DNA of 64,000 bases, from assembly GCF_042648805.1 (NCBI RefSeq), contig NZ_JBHRXZ010000002.1, positions 62,001 to 126,000 on the forward strand, given 5' to 3'. A program made the translations under genes and the position numbers. This stretch comes from Azomonas tarimensis (lineage in GTDB: Bacteria; Pseudomonadota; Gammaproteobacteria; Pseudomonadales; Pseudomonadaceae). The notes under the pieces are model-generated. The model ran no database searches. It saw only the letters and a list, made by a program, of their open reading frames with translations, and was not told the origin of the DNA. Positions 1-11,981 of the stretch are shown here, in pieces; positions within the stretch are counted from its first letter, which is position 1, and each line of letters starts with the position of its first letter.

Positions 1-915
1 GGCCTCGCCATCTTTGGCGCACCAGGCTATTTCCAGATCTTCCGCCTGCCACGTCCGGTGCCCGAACTTGCCGTGGCCAACGACCGCATGCATGTCAAAC
101 CGCTGCTGCGGATCGCTCAGTCGTCTGACCGATATCAGATCCTCGCCGTCACTCTGGAGGCCATCACACTCTACGAAGGTAACCGCGACGGCATCTCCGA
201 AGTGCAACTGGTCGAAGGCGTACCCAAGACCATTCAGGATGCACTTGGCCATGACCTGACGGAAAAGACCCAGAGCGGATTCCCCCAAGGCTACAGTCGG
301 GCAAGCGAGCGGGGTGATTCCATGCAGCTCGAGGCGGGTGGCGCCGGTCGCCAGGCTGAAGTCGACCGCGACCGGGAGCGCTTCTTCCGCGAGATCGACC
401 GGGCCGTGCTGGAACACTACTCCCGTCCCTCGGGACTGCCACTGATCCTCGCCGGACTGCCCGAGCACCAGGCGGTATTTCGCCGGCTGACCCACAACGA
501 ACATCTGCTGCCGACCGGGATCGAAAACGACCCTTCGCTGATGAAGCCCGACCAATTGCGAGAGAAGAGCTGGGCGGTGATGCAGCCGGTCTACCTGAAG
601 CGTCTCTCAGGTTTCATCGACCAGTATGGCGAGTCCCATGGCCAAGGGTTGGCGACCGATCAGATCGAGGAAATCGGCCACTCCATCGTCGAGGGCCGAG
701 TCGCCACGCTGCTGGTGGAAGCCGAGCGCGCCATCCCCGGACAGACCGATCCTAGCCAGGGTAAAGCAATGCCAGCGTCCGAGCAGTCAGCCAATACACC
801 CGATCTGCTCGACGAGCTCACGGTGTGGGCCTTCGAGCATGGCGGCGACGTGGTGGTGGTGCCCAAGGAGCGCATGCCGACCCAGACCGGGGTCGCCGCG
901 CTCTACCGCTATTGA
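1..915 (+). CDS. baeRF family 3-like protein (3' part, start outside window)
   Basis: The reading frame is open from base 1, so the start lies to the left; 304 residues are visible. The C-terminal segment reads GGDVVVVPKERMPTQTG followed by VAALYRY. This, with the mid-protein HSRPSGLPLILAGLPEHQ stretch, is typical of the bacterial archaeo-eukaryotic release-factor-like proteins (baeRF family 3), which resemble the peptidyl-tRNA hydrolysis domain of eRF1 and are thought to act on ribosomes under stress. No biochemical role is proven for this subfamily. A first in-frame GTG at 58 exists, but the residues before it (GLAIFGAPGYFQIFRLPRPV) fit the family and argue that the gene starts upstream. 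It converges on ispD 31 bp away. Confidence 0.7.
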   Translation, partial: GLAIFGAPGYFQIFRLPRPVPELAVANDRMHVKPLLRIAQSSDRYQILAVTLEAITLYEGNRDGISEVQLVEGVPKTIQDALGHDLTEKTQSGFPQGYSRASERGDSMQLEAGGAGRQAEVDRDRERFFREIDRAVLEHYSRPSGLPLILAGLPEHQAVFRRLTHNEHLLPTGIENDPSLMKPDQLREKSWAVMQPVYLKRLSGFIDQYGESHGQGLATDQIEEIGHSIVEGRVATLLVEAERAIPGQTDPSQGKAMPASEQSANTPDLLDELTVWAFEHGGDVVVVPKERMPTQTGVAALYRY

Positions 916-946
916 GGCCGAGTGATGCGGCGCGCGTAGCGCCGCA

Positions 947-1639
947 TCATGACTGCCATCGCTGAGCCAGCCAGTGCAGATCCTCGGGGCGGGTGATCTT
1001 CAGGTTGTCCGCACGCCCCTCCACCAGGCGCGGGTGCCCACCCGCCCACTCGATGGCGGAGGCCTCATCCGTCACCGTGGCTCCCGCCTCCAGCGCACCG
1101 GCCAGGGCATCGTGCAGCGTGCCCAGACGAAACATCTGCGGCGTAAGGGCATGCCAGATGACCGAACGATCCACGGTCGCCTCGACCCGGCCGTCCTCCC
1201 CCGCACGCTTGAGCGTGTCGCGGGCAGGCACTGCCAGCAGTCCCCCTAGGGGGTCGTCAGCCAGGCTGGCCAGCAAGTGCTGGAGATCGCTGGCGGCAAG
1301 GTTCGGCCGCGCCGCATCGTGTACCAACACCCAGTCAAGCGCCTCGGCGCCCTTCGCCCTCAACAGCGCCAGCGCGTTGAGCACGGAATCCGCACGCTCG
1401 CGCCCGCCATCGGCGCGCCAGATCCGCGGATCATGGCTGCAGGACAGGCCGGGCCAATAGGGGTCCTCTGCCGCCAGGCTGACCGTCAGGCCCTTGAGAC
1501 CCGGATGATCGAGAAAAACCTGCAGGGTCTGTTCCATTACCGTCCGCCCGGCCAAAGCCAGGTATTGCTTGGGGCGATCGGCCTGCATGCGGCTGCCCAC
1601 ACCGGCAGCAGGCACCACGACCCAGAAGGTCACGCTCAT
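947..1639 (-). CDS. ispD: 2-C-methyl-D-erythritol 4-phosphate cytidylyltransferase
   Basis: IspD couples CTP to methylerythritol 4-phosphate in the non-mevalonate isoprenoid pathway. The 230-residue protein opens with the nucleotide-binding glycine-rich loop PAAGVGSRM (residues 10-18), followed by the conserved RPKQY segment whose Lys contacts the CTP phosphates, and carries VHDAARP in the middle and TDEASAIE toward the C-terminus. Length is normal. The start ATG overlaps the ftsB stop by 4 bp, so it is the last gene of a pyrG-kdsA-eno-ftsB-ispD string. IspD supplies the same pathway as dxr, found 20 kb away in this window. Confidence 0.96.
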   Translation of the reverse strand: MSVTFWVVVPAAGVGSRMQADRPKQYLALAGRTVMEQTLQVFLDHPGLKGLTVSLAAEDPYWPGLSCSHDPRIWRADGGRERADSVLNALALLRAKGAEALDWVLVHDAARPNLAASDLQHLLASLADDPLGGLLAVPARDTLKRAGEDGRVEATVDRSVIWHALTPQMFRLGTLHDALAGALEAGATVTDEASAIEWAGGHPRLVEGRADNLKITRPEDLHWLAQRWQS

Positions 1640-1914
1640 TCGGCCAGCTGAAAAAGGGTTTCGCCCTCTTTCACCATGCCCAGTTCATGGCGGGCCCGCT
1701 CCTCCACCGTCTCCATGCCTTGCTTGAGTTCCATGACTTCAGCTTCGAGGATGCGATTGCGCTCGAGCAGGCGCTCGTTCTCGCCCTGCTGTTCGCCGAT
1801 CAGCTGCTTGAGTTCGGCCACCTGGGCGAGACTGCCATCGCCTATCCACAAGCGATACTGCAAGCCGGCGAGGATCAACGCGAGGACGAGGAAAAGCCAG
1901 TAGTGAGCTTTCAT
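1636..1914 (-). CDS. ftsB: cell division protein FtsB
   Basis: FtsB is a small bitopic inner-membrane protein of the FtsQBL divisome subcomplex. From the ATG at 1914 the product is 92 residues: a short cytoplasmic start (MKAH), one membrane helix at about residues 5-20 (LFLVLALILAG), then a coiled coil through about residue 70 rich in Glu, Leu and Gln, and a short C-terminal tail. A longer open frame reaches 1956, but the extra 14 residues (MGEAALSYGRIFVA) do not fit the family, so the inner ATG was chosen. It overlaps ispD by 4 bp and follows eno after a strong hairpin. Confidence 0.93.
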   Translation of the reverse strand: MKAHYWLFLVLALILAGLQYRLWIGDGSLAQVAELKQLIGEQQGENERLLERNRILEAEVMELKQGMETVEERARHELGMVKEGETLFQLAE

Positions 1915-1937
1915 AGCGACAAAGATGCGTCCATAAG

Positions 1938-1976
1938 AAAGGGCAGCCTCACCCATGGGGTGAGGCTGCCCTTTTT
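1938..1976. terminator. 14-bp perfect hairpin between eno and ftsB
   Basis: The arms 1941-1954 and 1958-1971 are perfectly complementary over 14 bp around a 3-nt loop, with AAA on the left and TTTTT on the right flank. On the minus strand the stem is followed by UUUCUUA. The shape is that of an intrinsic terminator or partial attenuator after eno. The next gene, ftsB, begins only 24 bp beyond the hairpin, so it may separate highly expressed eno from ftsB-ispD rather than end the operon fully. Confidence 0.75.
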
Positions 1977-1988
1977 ACCACTCGGAGA

Positions 1989-3278
1989 TCAGCCGCGGAA
2001 CTCGGCACGTCCCTTGTAGGGTGCCTGGGTACCGAGTTGCTCTTCGATACGCAGCAACTGGTTGTACTTGGACACCCGATCGGAGCGGCACAGCGAACCG
2101 GTCTTGATCTGGCCCGCGGCAGTACCGACCGCCAGGTCGGCGATGGTGGAGTCTTCGGTCTCACCGGAACGGTGCGAAATCACTGCAGTGTAACCGGCGT
2201 CCTTGGCCATGCGGATGGCTTCCAGGGTTTCGGTGAGCGAGCCGATCTGGTTGAACTTGATCAGGATCGAATTGCCGACGCCCTTCTCGATGCCCTCCTT
2301 GAGAATCCTGGTGTTGGTGACGAACAGGTCGTCGCCCACCAACTGGACCTTTTCACCGATCTTGTCGGTCAGGCCCTTCCAGCCGTCCCAGTCCGACTCG
2401 TCCATGCCGTCCTCGATGGAGATGATCGGATAGCGCTGGGTCAGGCCGGCCAGGTAGTCCGCGAAACCGGCGGCATCGAATACCTTGCCTTCACCGGCCA
2501 GGTCGTACTTGCCGTCCTTGTAGAATTCGCTGGAGGCGCAATCGAGCGCCAGGGTGATGTCGCTGCCCAGCTTGTAGCCAGCCTTCTCGACCGCCTCGGC
2601 GATGGCGCCCAGAGCATCCTCGTTGGAGGCCAGGTTCGGAGCGAAACCGCCCTCGTCACCTACCGCGGTGCTCAGGCCGCGGCTCTTGAGCACCGCCTTC
2701 AGGTGATGGAAGATCTCGGCGCCCATGCGGAGGGCGTCGGCAAAGGTCTTGGCGCCGACTGGCTGGACCATGAATTCCTGGATGTCGACGTTGTTGTCGG
2801 CATGCTCGCCGCCGTTGATGATGTTCATCATCGGCACCGGCATGGAGTACTGACCCGGGGTGCCGTTCAGTTCGGCGATATGCGCGTACAGCGGCATGCC
2901 CTTGGCCTGGGCAGCGGCCTTGGCGGCGGCCAGGGACACGGCGAGGATGGCGTTGGCACCCAGGGTGGCCTTGTTCTCGGTACCGTCCAGCTCGATCATC
3001 GCACGGTCCAGAGCCTCCTGATCCGCCGCGTCCTTGCCCAGCAGCAGGTCACGGATCGGGCCGTTGACGTTGCCGACGGCCTTCAGCACGCCCTTGCCCA
3101 GATAACGGCTCTTGTCGCCGTCACGCAGTTCCAGCGCCTCGCGCGAACCGGTGGACGCACCCGACGGCGCGCAAGCGCTGCCGACGATGCCGTTCTCGAG
3201 GATCACGTCAGCTTCAACCGTTGGGTTTCCGCGGGAATCGAGGACTTCACGTCCCTTGATATCGACGATCTTTGTCAT
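1989..3278 (-). CDS. eno: enolase
   Basis: Enolase interconverts 2-phosphoglycerate and phosphoenolpyruvate in glycolysis and also sits in RNA degradosomes of gammaproteobacteria. The 429-residue sequence has the N-terminal REVLDSRGNPTVE motif, the GDEGGFAPN loop, the magnesium-binding residues in SIEDGMDESDW and LVGDDLFVTN, the catalytic Lys in ILIKFNQIGS, and the family signature SHRSGETEDSTIADLAVG. Length is standard. It lies 36 bp downstream of kdsA in the same direction. The pyrG-kdsA-eno order is conserved in Pseudomonas. Confidence 0.98.
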   Translation of the reverse strand: MTKIVDIKGREVLDSRGNPTVEADVILENGIVGSACAPSGASTGSREALELRDGDKSRYLGKGVLKAVGNVNGPIRDLLLGKDAADQEALDRAMIELDGTENKATLGANAILAVSLAAAKAAAQAKGMPLYAHIAELNGTPGQYSMPVPMMNIINGGEHADNNVDIQEFMVQPVGAKTFADALRMGAEIFHHLKAVLKSRGLSTAVGDEGGFAPNLASNEDALGAIAEAVEKAGYKLGSDITLALDCASSEFYKDGKYDLAGEGKVFDAAGFADYLAGLTQRYPIISIEDGMDESDWDGWKGLTDKIGEKVQLVGDDLFVTNTRILKEGIEKGVGNSILIKFNQIGSLTETLEAIRMAKDAGYTAVISHRSGETEDSTIADLAVGTAAGQIKTGSLCRSDRVSKYNQLLRIEEQLGTQAPYKGRAEFRG

Positions 3279-3314
3279 TGTCTTTCACTCTCCATAGACG
3301 GGTCGAGCTGGATT

Positions 3315-4163
3315 TCAAGCAGTTTCAATAGGCGCAAAGCTTTTGATCAAATCGTCGAGCTGTTTGATCTGGGTGAGGAAAGGCTCCAGCTTGTCCAGGC
3401 GCAGCGCGCAGGGGCCGTCGCACTTGGCGCTATCCGGGTCCGGATGCGCTTCCAGGAACAGACCGGCCAGACCCTGGCTCATGCCTGCCTTGGCCAGGTC
3501 AGTCACCTGGGCACGCCGCCCACCGGCCGAATCGGCACGGCCGCCCGGCATCTGCAGGGCATGGGTGACGTCGAAAAACACCGGGTAGCCAAAGCGCTTC
3601 ATCACGCCGAAGCCGAGCATGTCGACCACTAGGTTGTTGTAGCCAAAGGACGAACCGCGCTCGCACAGGACCAGCTGCTCGTTGCCGGCTTCCTCGCACT
3701 TGGTGAGGATGTGCTGCATTTCCTGCGGGGCGAGGAACTGGGCCTTCTTGATGTTGATTACCGCGCCGGTGCGGGCCATGGCCACCACCAGATCGGTCTG
3801 CCGGGACAGGAAAGCCGGCAGTTGGATGATGTCGCAGACCTCGGCGACCGGAGCCGCCTGGTCAGGCTCGTGGACGTCGGTGATGACCGGTACGCCAAAG
3901 GTGTTCTTGATCTCGGCGAAGATCTTCAGCCCCTCCTCCAACCCGGGACCACGGTACGAGTTGATCGAGGAGCGATTGGCCTTGTCGAAACTGGCCTTGA
4001 ACACATAGGGGATGCCGAGCTTCTCGGTAACCTTGAGATACTCCTCGCACACCTTCATCGCGAGGTCACGCGATTCCAGCACGTTCATACCGCCAAACAG
4101 CACGAACGGCCGGTCGTTGGCCATCTCGATGGCTCCGACGCGAATGGTCTTCTGCGCGGTCAT
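3315..4163 (-). CDS. kdsA: 3-deoxy-8-phosphooctulonate (KDO-8-P) synthase
   Basis: KdsA condenses phosphoenolpyruvate with arabinose 5-phosphate to make KDO-8-phosphate for the lipopolysaccharide inner core. The 282-residue TIM-barrel protein carries FGGMNVLESRD near residue 27, VFKASFDKANRSS, the PVITDVHEPDQ segment and GGRADSAGGRRAQV. An Asn stands at position 27 where metal-dependent forms have Cys, so this should be a metal-independent enzyme. Its ATG overlaps the pyrG stop by 4 bp, which indicates translational coupling. Confidence 0.97.
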   Translation of the reverse strand: MTAQKTIRVGAIEMANDRPFVLFGGMNVLESRDLAMKVCEEYLKVTEKLGIPYVFKASFDKANRSSINSYRGPGLEEGLKIFAEIKNTFGVPVITDVHEPDQAAPVAEVCDIIQLPAFLSRQTDLVVAMARTGAVINIKKAQFLAPQEMQHILTKCEEAGNEQLVLCERGSSFGYNNLVVDMLGFGVMKRFGYPVFFDVTHALQMPGGRADSAGGRRAQVTDLAKAGMSQGLAGLFLEAHPDPDSAKCDGPCALRLDKLEPFLTQIKQLDDLIKSFAPIETA

Positions 4164-5791
4164 GCCCGAGCCGCCTTGTGGGTCAGCGCGGCGTTGACGA
4201 AACCACTGAACAGCGGATGACCGTCACGCGGGGTCGAGGTGAATTCGGGGTGGAACTGGCAGGCCACGAACCACGGATGATCCGGCGCCTCGATCACTTC
4301 CACCAGCGCACCGTCGCCGGAGCGGCCCGAAATCCTGAGACCGGCCTCCACCAGCTGGGGCAGCAGGTTGTTGTTGACCTCGTAGCGATGACGGTGACGC
4401 TCGACGATCACTTCCTTGCCATAGCAGGCGTGCACGTTCGAGCCAGCCTCGAGCTGGCACTCCTGCGCACCCAGTCGCATGGTGCCGCCCAGGTCCGAGG
4501 CCTCGGTACGGGTTTCGGTGCTGCCGGAGGCGTCCGACCACTCGGTGATCAGGCCAACGACCGGGTGGCCGCTGTCCTTGTCGAATTCGGTGGAGTTGGC
4601 GTCGGTCCAGCCCAGCACGTCGCGGGCGTACTCGATCACCGCCACCTGCATGCCGAGGCAGATGCCCAGGTAGGGAATCTTGTTCTCGCGGGCATGGCGA
4701 ACCGCCGCAATCTTGCCTTCGACGCCGCGCAGACCAAAACCACCAGGAACCAGAATCGCGTCGACGCCATCCAGCAGGCCCACGCCCTGGTTCTCGATGT
4801 CTTCGGAGTCGATGTATCGAAGGTTCACTTTGGTACGGCTCTGGATGCCAGCGTGGCTGATTGCCTCGATCAGAGACTTGTAGGCGTCCAGAAGTTCCAT
4901 GTACTTGCCGACCATCGCGATGGTGACTTCCTGTTCGGGATGCAGCTTGGCATCCACCACCCGGTCCCACTCGGAAAGATCGGCGCCATCACACTCCAGG
5001 CCAAAACGTTCGACGACGAAATCATCCAGTCCCTGAGCGTGCAGCACGCCCGGGATCTTGTAGATGGTGTCGACGTCCTCGAGGCTGATGACCGCACGCT
5101 CTTCCACGTTGGTGAACAGCGCGATCTTGCGCCGCGACGACAGGTCGATGGCGTGGTCGGAGCGGCAGACCAGCACGTCCGGCTGCAGACCGATGGAGCG
5201 CAGCTCCTTGACCGAATGCTGGGTCGGCTTGGTCTTGGTCTCGCCGGCGGTGGCGATGTAGGGCACCAGGGTCAGGTGCATGAGCATGGCGCGCTTGGCG
5301 CCGACCTCGACGCGCAACTGACGGATCGCCTCGAGGAACGGCTGCGACTCGATGTCGCCCACCGTACCGCCGATCTCAACCAGCGCCACATCGGCGTTGC
5401 CGCCACCTTTGATGATGCGCCGCTTGATCTCGTCGGTGATGTGCGGGATCACCTGGATGGTCGCGCCCAGGTAGTCGCCGCGGCGCTCCTTGCGCAGCAC
5501 GTGCTCATAGACACGGCCGGTGGTGAAGTTGTTGTCCTGGGTCATGGTGGTCCGGATGAACCGCTCATAGTGCCCAAGGTCCAGGTCGGTTTCGGCGCCA
5601 TCATGGGTAACGAACACTTCACCATGCTGGAAGGGGCTCATGGTGCCGGGATCGACGTTGATGTACGGATCCAGTTTGAGCATGGTGACCTTCAGTCCCC
5701 GCGCCTCCAGGATGGCCGCCAAGGAAGCCGAGGCAATGCCTTTCCCCAATGAAGAAACAACACCACCCGTGACGAAGATGTAGCGCGTCAT
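4160..5791 (-). CDS. pyrG: CTP synthase (glutamine hydrolysing)
   Basis: PyrG converts UTP to CTP using ATP and glutamine. The 543-residue protein has the N-terminal amidoligase domain with TGGVVSSLGKGI at residues 8-19, and a C-terminal class I glutamine amidotransferase domain with the nucleophile in YLGICLGMQ (about residue 379) and the catalytic His-Glu in CQFHPEFTS (about residue 515). Length matches the family. It heads the pyrG-kdsA-eno group and overlaps kdsA by 4 bp; CTP is used downstream by IspD, CdsA and KDO activation, encoded or implied in this block. Confidence 0.98.
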   Translation of the reverse strand: MTRYIFVTGGVVSSLGKGIASASLAAILEARGLKVTMLKLDPYINVDPGTMSPFQHGEVFVTHDGAETDLDLGHYERFIRTTMTQDNNFTTGRVYEHVLRKERRGDYLGATIQVIPHITDEIKRRIIKGGGNADVALVEIGGTVGDIESQPFLEAIRQLRVEVGAKRAMLMHLTLVPYIATAGETKTKPTQHSVKELRSIGLQPDVLVCRSDHAIDLSSRRKIALFTNVEERAVISLEDVDTIYKIPGVLHAQGLDDFVVERFGLECDGADLSEWDRVVDAKLHPEQEVTIAMVGKYMELLDAYKSLIEAISHAGIQSRTKVNLRYIDSEDIENQGVGLLDGVDAILVPGGFGLRGVEGKIAAVRHARENKIPYLGICLGMQVAVIEYARDVLGWTDANSTEFDKDSGHPVVGLITEWSDASGSTETRTEASDLGGTMRLGAQECQLEAGSNVHACYGKEVIVERHRHRYEVNNNLLPQLVEAGLRISGRSGDGALVEVIEAPDHPWFVACQFHPEFTSTPRDGHPLFSGFVNAALTHKAARA

Positions 5792-5949
5792 GAAAAACCC
5801 TAGAAGTTTGCGTTAAGCGGCTGGCGCCGCCAGGGGGAAGCGAAGGTGCCATGAAGCAGAGATGCACCAATGGCGAGCGGCGGCAGTGCTAAGACTGACG
5901 CAGCGAAAGCTCTATCGAGACGGGAGCGTAGTCTACCGGAAAGGCATTT

Positions 5950-7254
5950 TCACCTCAAACCCGGCGGCTTCCAGACCAGCGACAACCCCGCCGGTGCCAA
6001 CCGGGGCAGGTTTGCCACGGCGAGCAGGCGGCCCTGGCAGTACAGCAACGGCAGCCGGCAGCGCAGGAATACAGGCACCTGTGCCTCGTTCAGCAAACGC
6101 TTGAGGTCCCGCTCGCCGCGCTCCGGCACGCGCATCGTCTCGCCACCCTGGCGGTAACGAACCTGCAGCTCGCCAGCGGGCGGCAGGCCTTCAAGACGCA
6201 GCGACCCATTGCCAGGAAGCACCAACGCGCGACCAAGATCGGACCAGGGCAGCTCGCCGGTTTCAGGCTCGGCGAGCCATGGCCCGGCGAGAAACCATAT
6301 CCGCCCTTCCCCCCTCACCAGCTCACCGCCGGCCAGCCGCCAGCGCGGCGCACGGTCCGCCGCGGCATCGCGAAGGGCATCCCAGCCGCGCCAGTGGTCC
6401 GTATCCGGCATCGACACCTGATCGGCCAGCCAATGGCGCAAGAGATTGCGCTGGCGGCTCGCCGAGAGGCCGGTTAGCGCGGCCAGGTCGAGGCTCGGCA
6501 GGTCCAGCCAGGCGAAGCGGGAACCGCCCGCCACGGAGTCCAGATCCAGCACCGCCAGCTCGTCGAGCAACGCCTGGGCGTCCCGCATGTGCCCAGCGGT
6601 GCGCGCCAGATTGGCCTGCGCCTGCGGCCAGCGCTTACGCAACGCCGGCAGCAGGCTCTGGCGAAGGTAGTTGCGATCGAAACGCTGATCGCCATTGCTC
6701 GGGTCCTCGACCCAGCTCAGCTGCCGCGCCGTCGCATAGGCCAGCAGACGTTCGCGGCCGACTGCCAGCAGCGGCCTCAGCAGGTGCCCCTGGGCAAAAG
6801 GACGCGACGGCGGGATGGCCGCGAGGCCACGAACACCGCTGCCGCGCAGCAGTCGATACAGCAGCGTCTCGGCCTGATCATCGCGGTGCTGAGCCGTGAG
6901 CAGCGCCTCGCCCTTGCCGAGGCACCCGCCCAGTGCCGCATAACGCGCCTGTCGCGCCGCATTCTCCAGGCTGGCACCCTGCCCTGGCGCCACCCGACGC
7001 ACCAGAAACTCGATGCCCAGAGCGTCACAGACGAGACGACAATGATCTGCCCAGGCGTCCGCGGCGGGTTGCAGCCCGTGATGGACATGAATGGCAGATA
7101 GCGGCGGCAGCTCAAGCTCGTCCCGCAAGCTCGCCAGGAGATGGAGCAGCACGGTCGAATCGAGGCCGCCGGAAAATGCGATGCGCCAGGCTGGCGCAGA
7201 AAGCCACGGCCGCAGCGCGGCCATGGCTTCACAAGCAAGCGGGCAATGGCTCAT
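5950..7254 (-). CDS. tilS: tRNA(Ile)-lysidine synthase
   Basis: TilS ligates lysine to C34 of the tRNA-Ile anticodon so that it reads AUA. The 434-residue protein has the PP-loop ATP-binding motif SGGLDST at about residues 29-35, HVHHGLQ and the QHRDDQAETLLYRLLRG segment of the N-terminal domain, an intermediate TilS domain, and a C-terminal substrate-binding domain with RVPERGERDLKRLLNE. It follows accA by 48 bp, as in other Pseudomonas genomes. The 158 bp before pyrG hold no gene that can be supported and probably contain the pyrG promoter. Confidence 0.95.
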   Translation of the reverse strand: MSHCPLACEAMAALRPWLSAPAWRIAFSGGLDSTVLLHLLASLRDELELPPLSAIHVHHGLQPAADAWADHCRLVCDALGIEFLVRRVAPGQGASLENAARQARYAALGGCLGKGEALLTAQHRDDQAETLLYRLLRGSGVRGLAAIPPSRPFAQGHLLRPLLAVGRERLLAYATARQLSWVEDPSNGDQRFDRNYLRQSLLPALRKRWPQAQANLARTAGHMRDAQALLDELAVLDLDSVAGGSRFAWLDLPSLDLAALTGLSASRQRNLLRHWLADQVSMPDTDHWRGWDALRDAAADRAPRWRLAGGELVRGEGRIWFLAGPWLAEPETGELPWSDLGRALVLPGNGSLRLEGLPPAGELQVRYRQGGETMRVPERGERDLKRLLNEAQVPVFLRCRLPLLYCQGRLLAVANLPRLAPAGLSLVWKPPGLR

Positions 7255-7302
7255 GACACCCCGGCAAGCCTGGCTAGGCGGCTCGACAGGACCGACCCGG
7301 CG

Positions 7303-8253
7303 TCAGGCGACGCCGTAACTCATCAGCCGCTCGTAGCGCTGGGTCAGCAGGGTTTCGCTGTCCAGGGAAGTCAAAACCTCGAGCTGGCTGCGTAGCTGCT
7401 CGCGGAGCGACGCGGCCATCGCGACCGGATCGCGATGCGCGCCGCCCAGCGGCTCGGCAATCACCTGGTCGACGATACCCAGCTCCTTCAGACGCTCGGC
7501 GGTAATGCCCATGGCCTCGGCCGCTTCGGGAGCCTTCTCGGCGGTACGCCAGAGGATCGAGGCGCAGCCTTCGGGCGAGATCACCGCATAGGTCGAGTAC
7601 TGCAGCATGTTGAGGCGATCGCACACGCCAATGGCCAGCGCGCCACCGGAGCCACCCTCACCGACAACGGTAGCGATGATGGGGGTTTTCAGCCGCGACA
7701 TCACCCGCAGGTTCCAGGCGATCGCTTCGCTCTGGTTACGCTCTTCGGCGTCGATACCCGGATAGGCGCCAGGGGTGTCGATGAAGGTCAGGATCGGCAT
7801 GCGGAACCGCTCGGCCATTTCCATCAGGCGACAGGCCTTGCGGTAGCCTTCCGGGCGCGGCATGCCGAAGTTGCGCCGGACTTTCTCGCGTACCTCGCGG
7901 CCCTTCTGATGACCGATGATCATCACCGGCTTGTCATCCAGCCGCGCAATGCCACCGACGATGGCCGGGTCGTCGGAGAAGTGACGATCACCGTGCAGCT
8001 CATCGAACTCTGTGAACAGGTGCGAAATGTAATCCAGCGTATAGGGCCGCTTCGGATGGCGAGCCAGCTTTGCAATCTGCCAGCTGGTCAGGTTGCCAAA
8101 GATGCTTTCGGTCAGTGATCTGCTCTTGTCCTGCAGCCTTGCGATTTCATCGCTGATGTTCAGGGCATTGTCGTTGCCCACCAGGCGCAGCTCTTCGATC
8201 TTCGCTTGAAGATCGGCGATCGGCTGTTCGAAATCCAGAAAATTCGGGTTCAT
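7303..8253 (-). CDS. accA: acetyl-CoA carboxylase, carboxyltransferase subunit alpha
   Basis: AccA pairs with AccD to transfer the carboxyl group from biotin to acetyl-CoA, the first step of fatty acid synthesis. The 316-residue protein begins MNPNFLDFEQPIADLQ, has the helical N-terminal region, and carries the carboxyltransferase core with FIDTPGAYPGIDAEER and VVGEGGSGGALAIGV, which form the oxyanion holes and CoA pocket. Length is normal. It lies 122 bp downstream of dnaE and 48 bp upstream of tilS. No accD is in the window. Confidence 0.98.
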   Translation of the reverse strand: MNPNFLDFEQPIADLQAKIEELRLVGNDNALNISDEIARLQDKSRSLTESIFGNLTSWQIAKLARHPKRPYTLDYISHLFTEFDELHGDRHFSDDPAIVGGIARLDDKPVMIIGHQKGREVREKVRRNFGMPRPEGYRKACRLMEMAERFRMPILTFIDTPGAYPGIDAEERNQSEAIAWNLRVMSRLKTPIIATVVGEGGSGGALAIGVCDRLNMLQYSTYAVISPEGCASILWRTAEKAPEAAEAMGITAERLKELGIVDQVIAEPLGGAHRDPVAMAASLREQLRSQLEVLTSLDSETLLTQRYERLMSYGVA

Positions 8254-8375
8254 AGGCTTCCGTCAAAGTCGACGGCCAAGTTAGGCCGGGGCTATCCGCT
8301 TTTTCGCGCCATACCATACGGGACAGGCGGTCAGCGGTCGATTGTTCGTTGGTGGATTCGCGAAAGGATCCGGTT

Positions 8376-11897
<3,522 letters not shown>

Positions 11898-11981
11898 GGA
11901 CAATCTCGACACAGGACAGCAGGGCGACCGATTGTAACGGAAAGACGGCGAGCCAAGACACCGCCGTCCCCCTGCCCGCCT

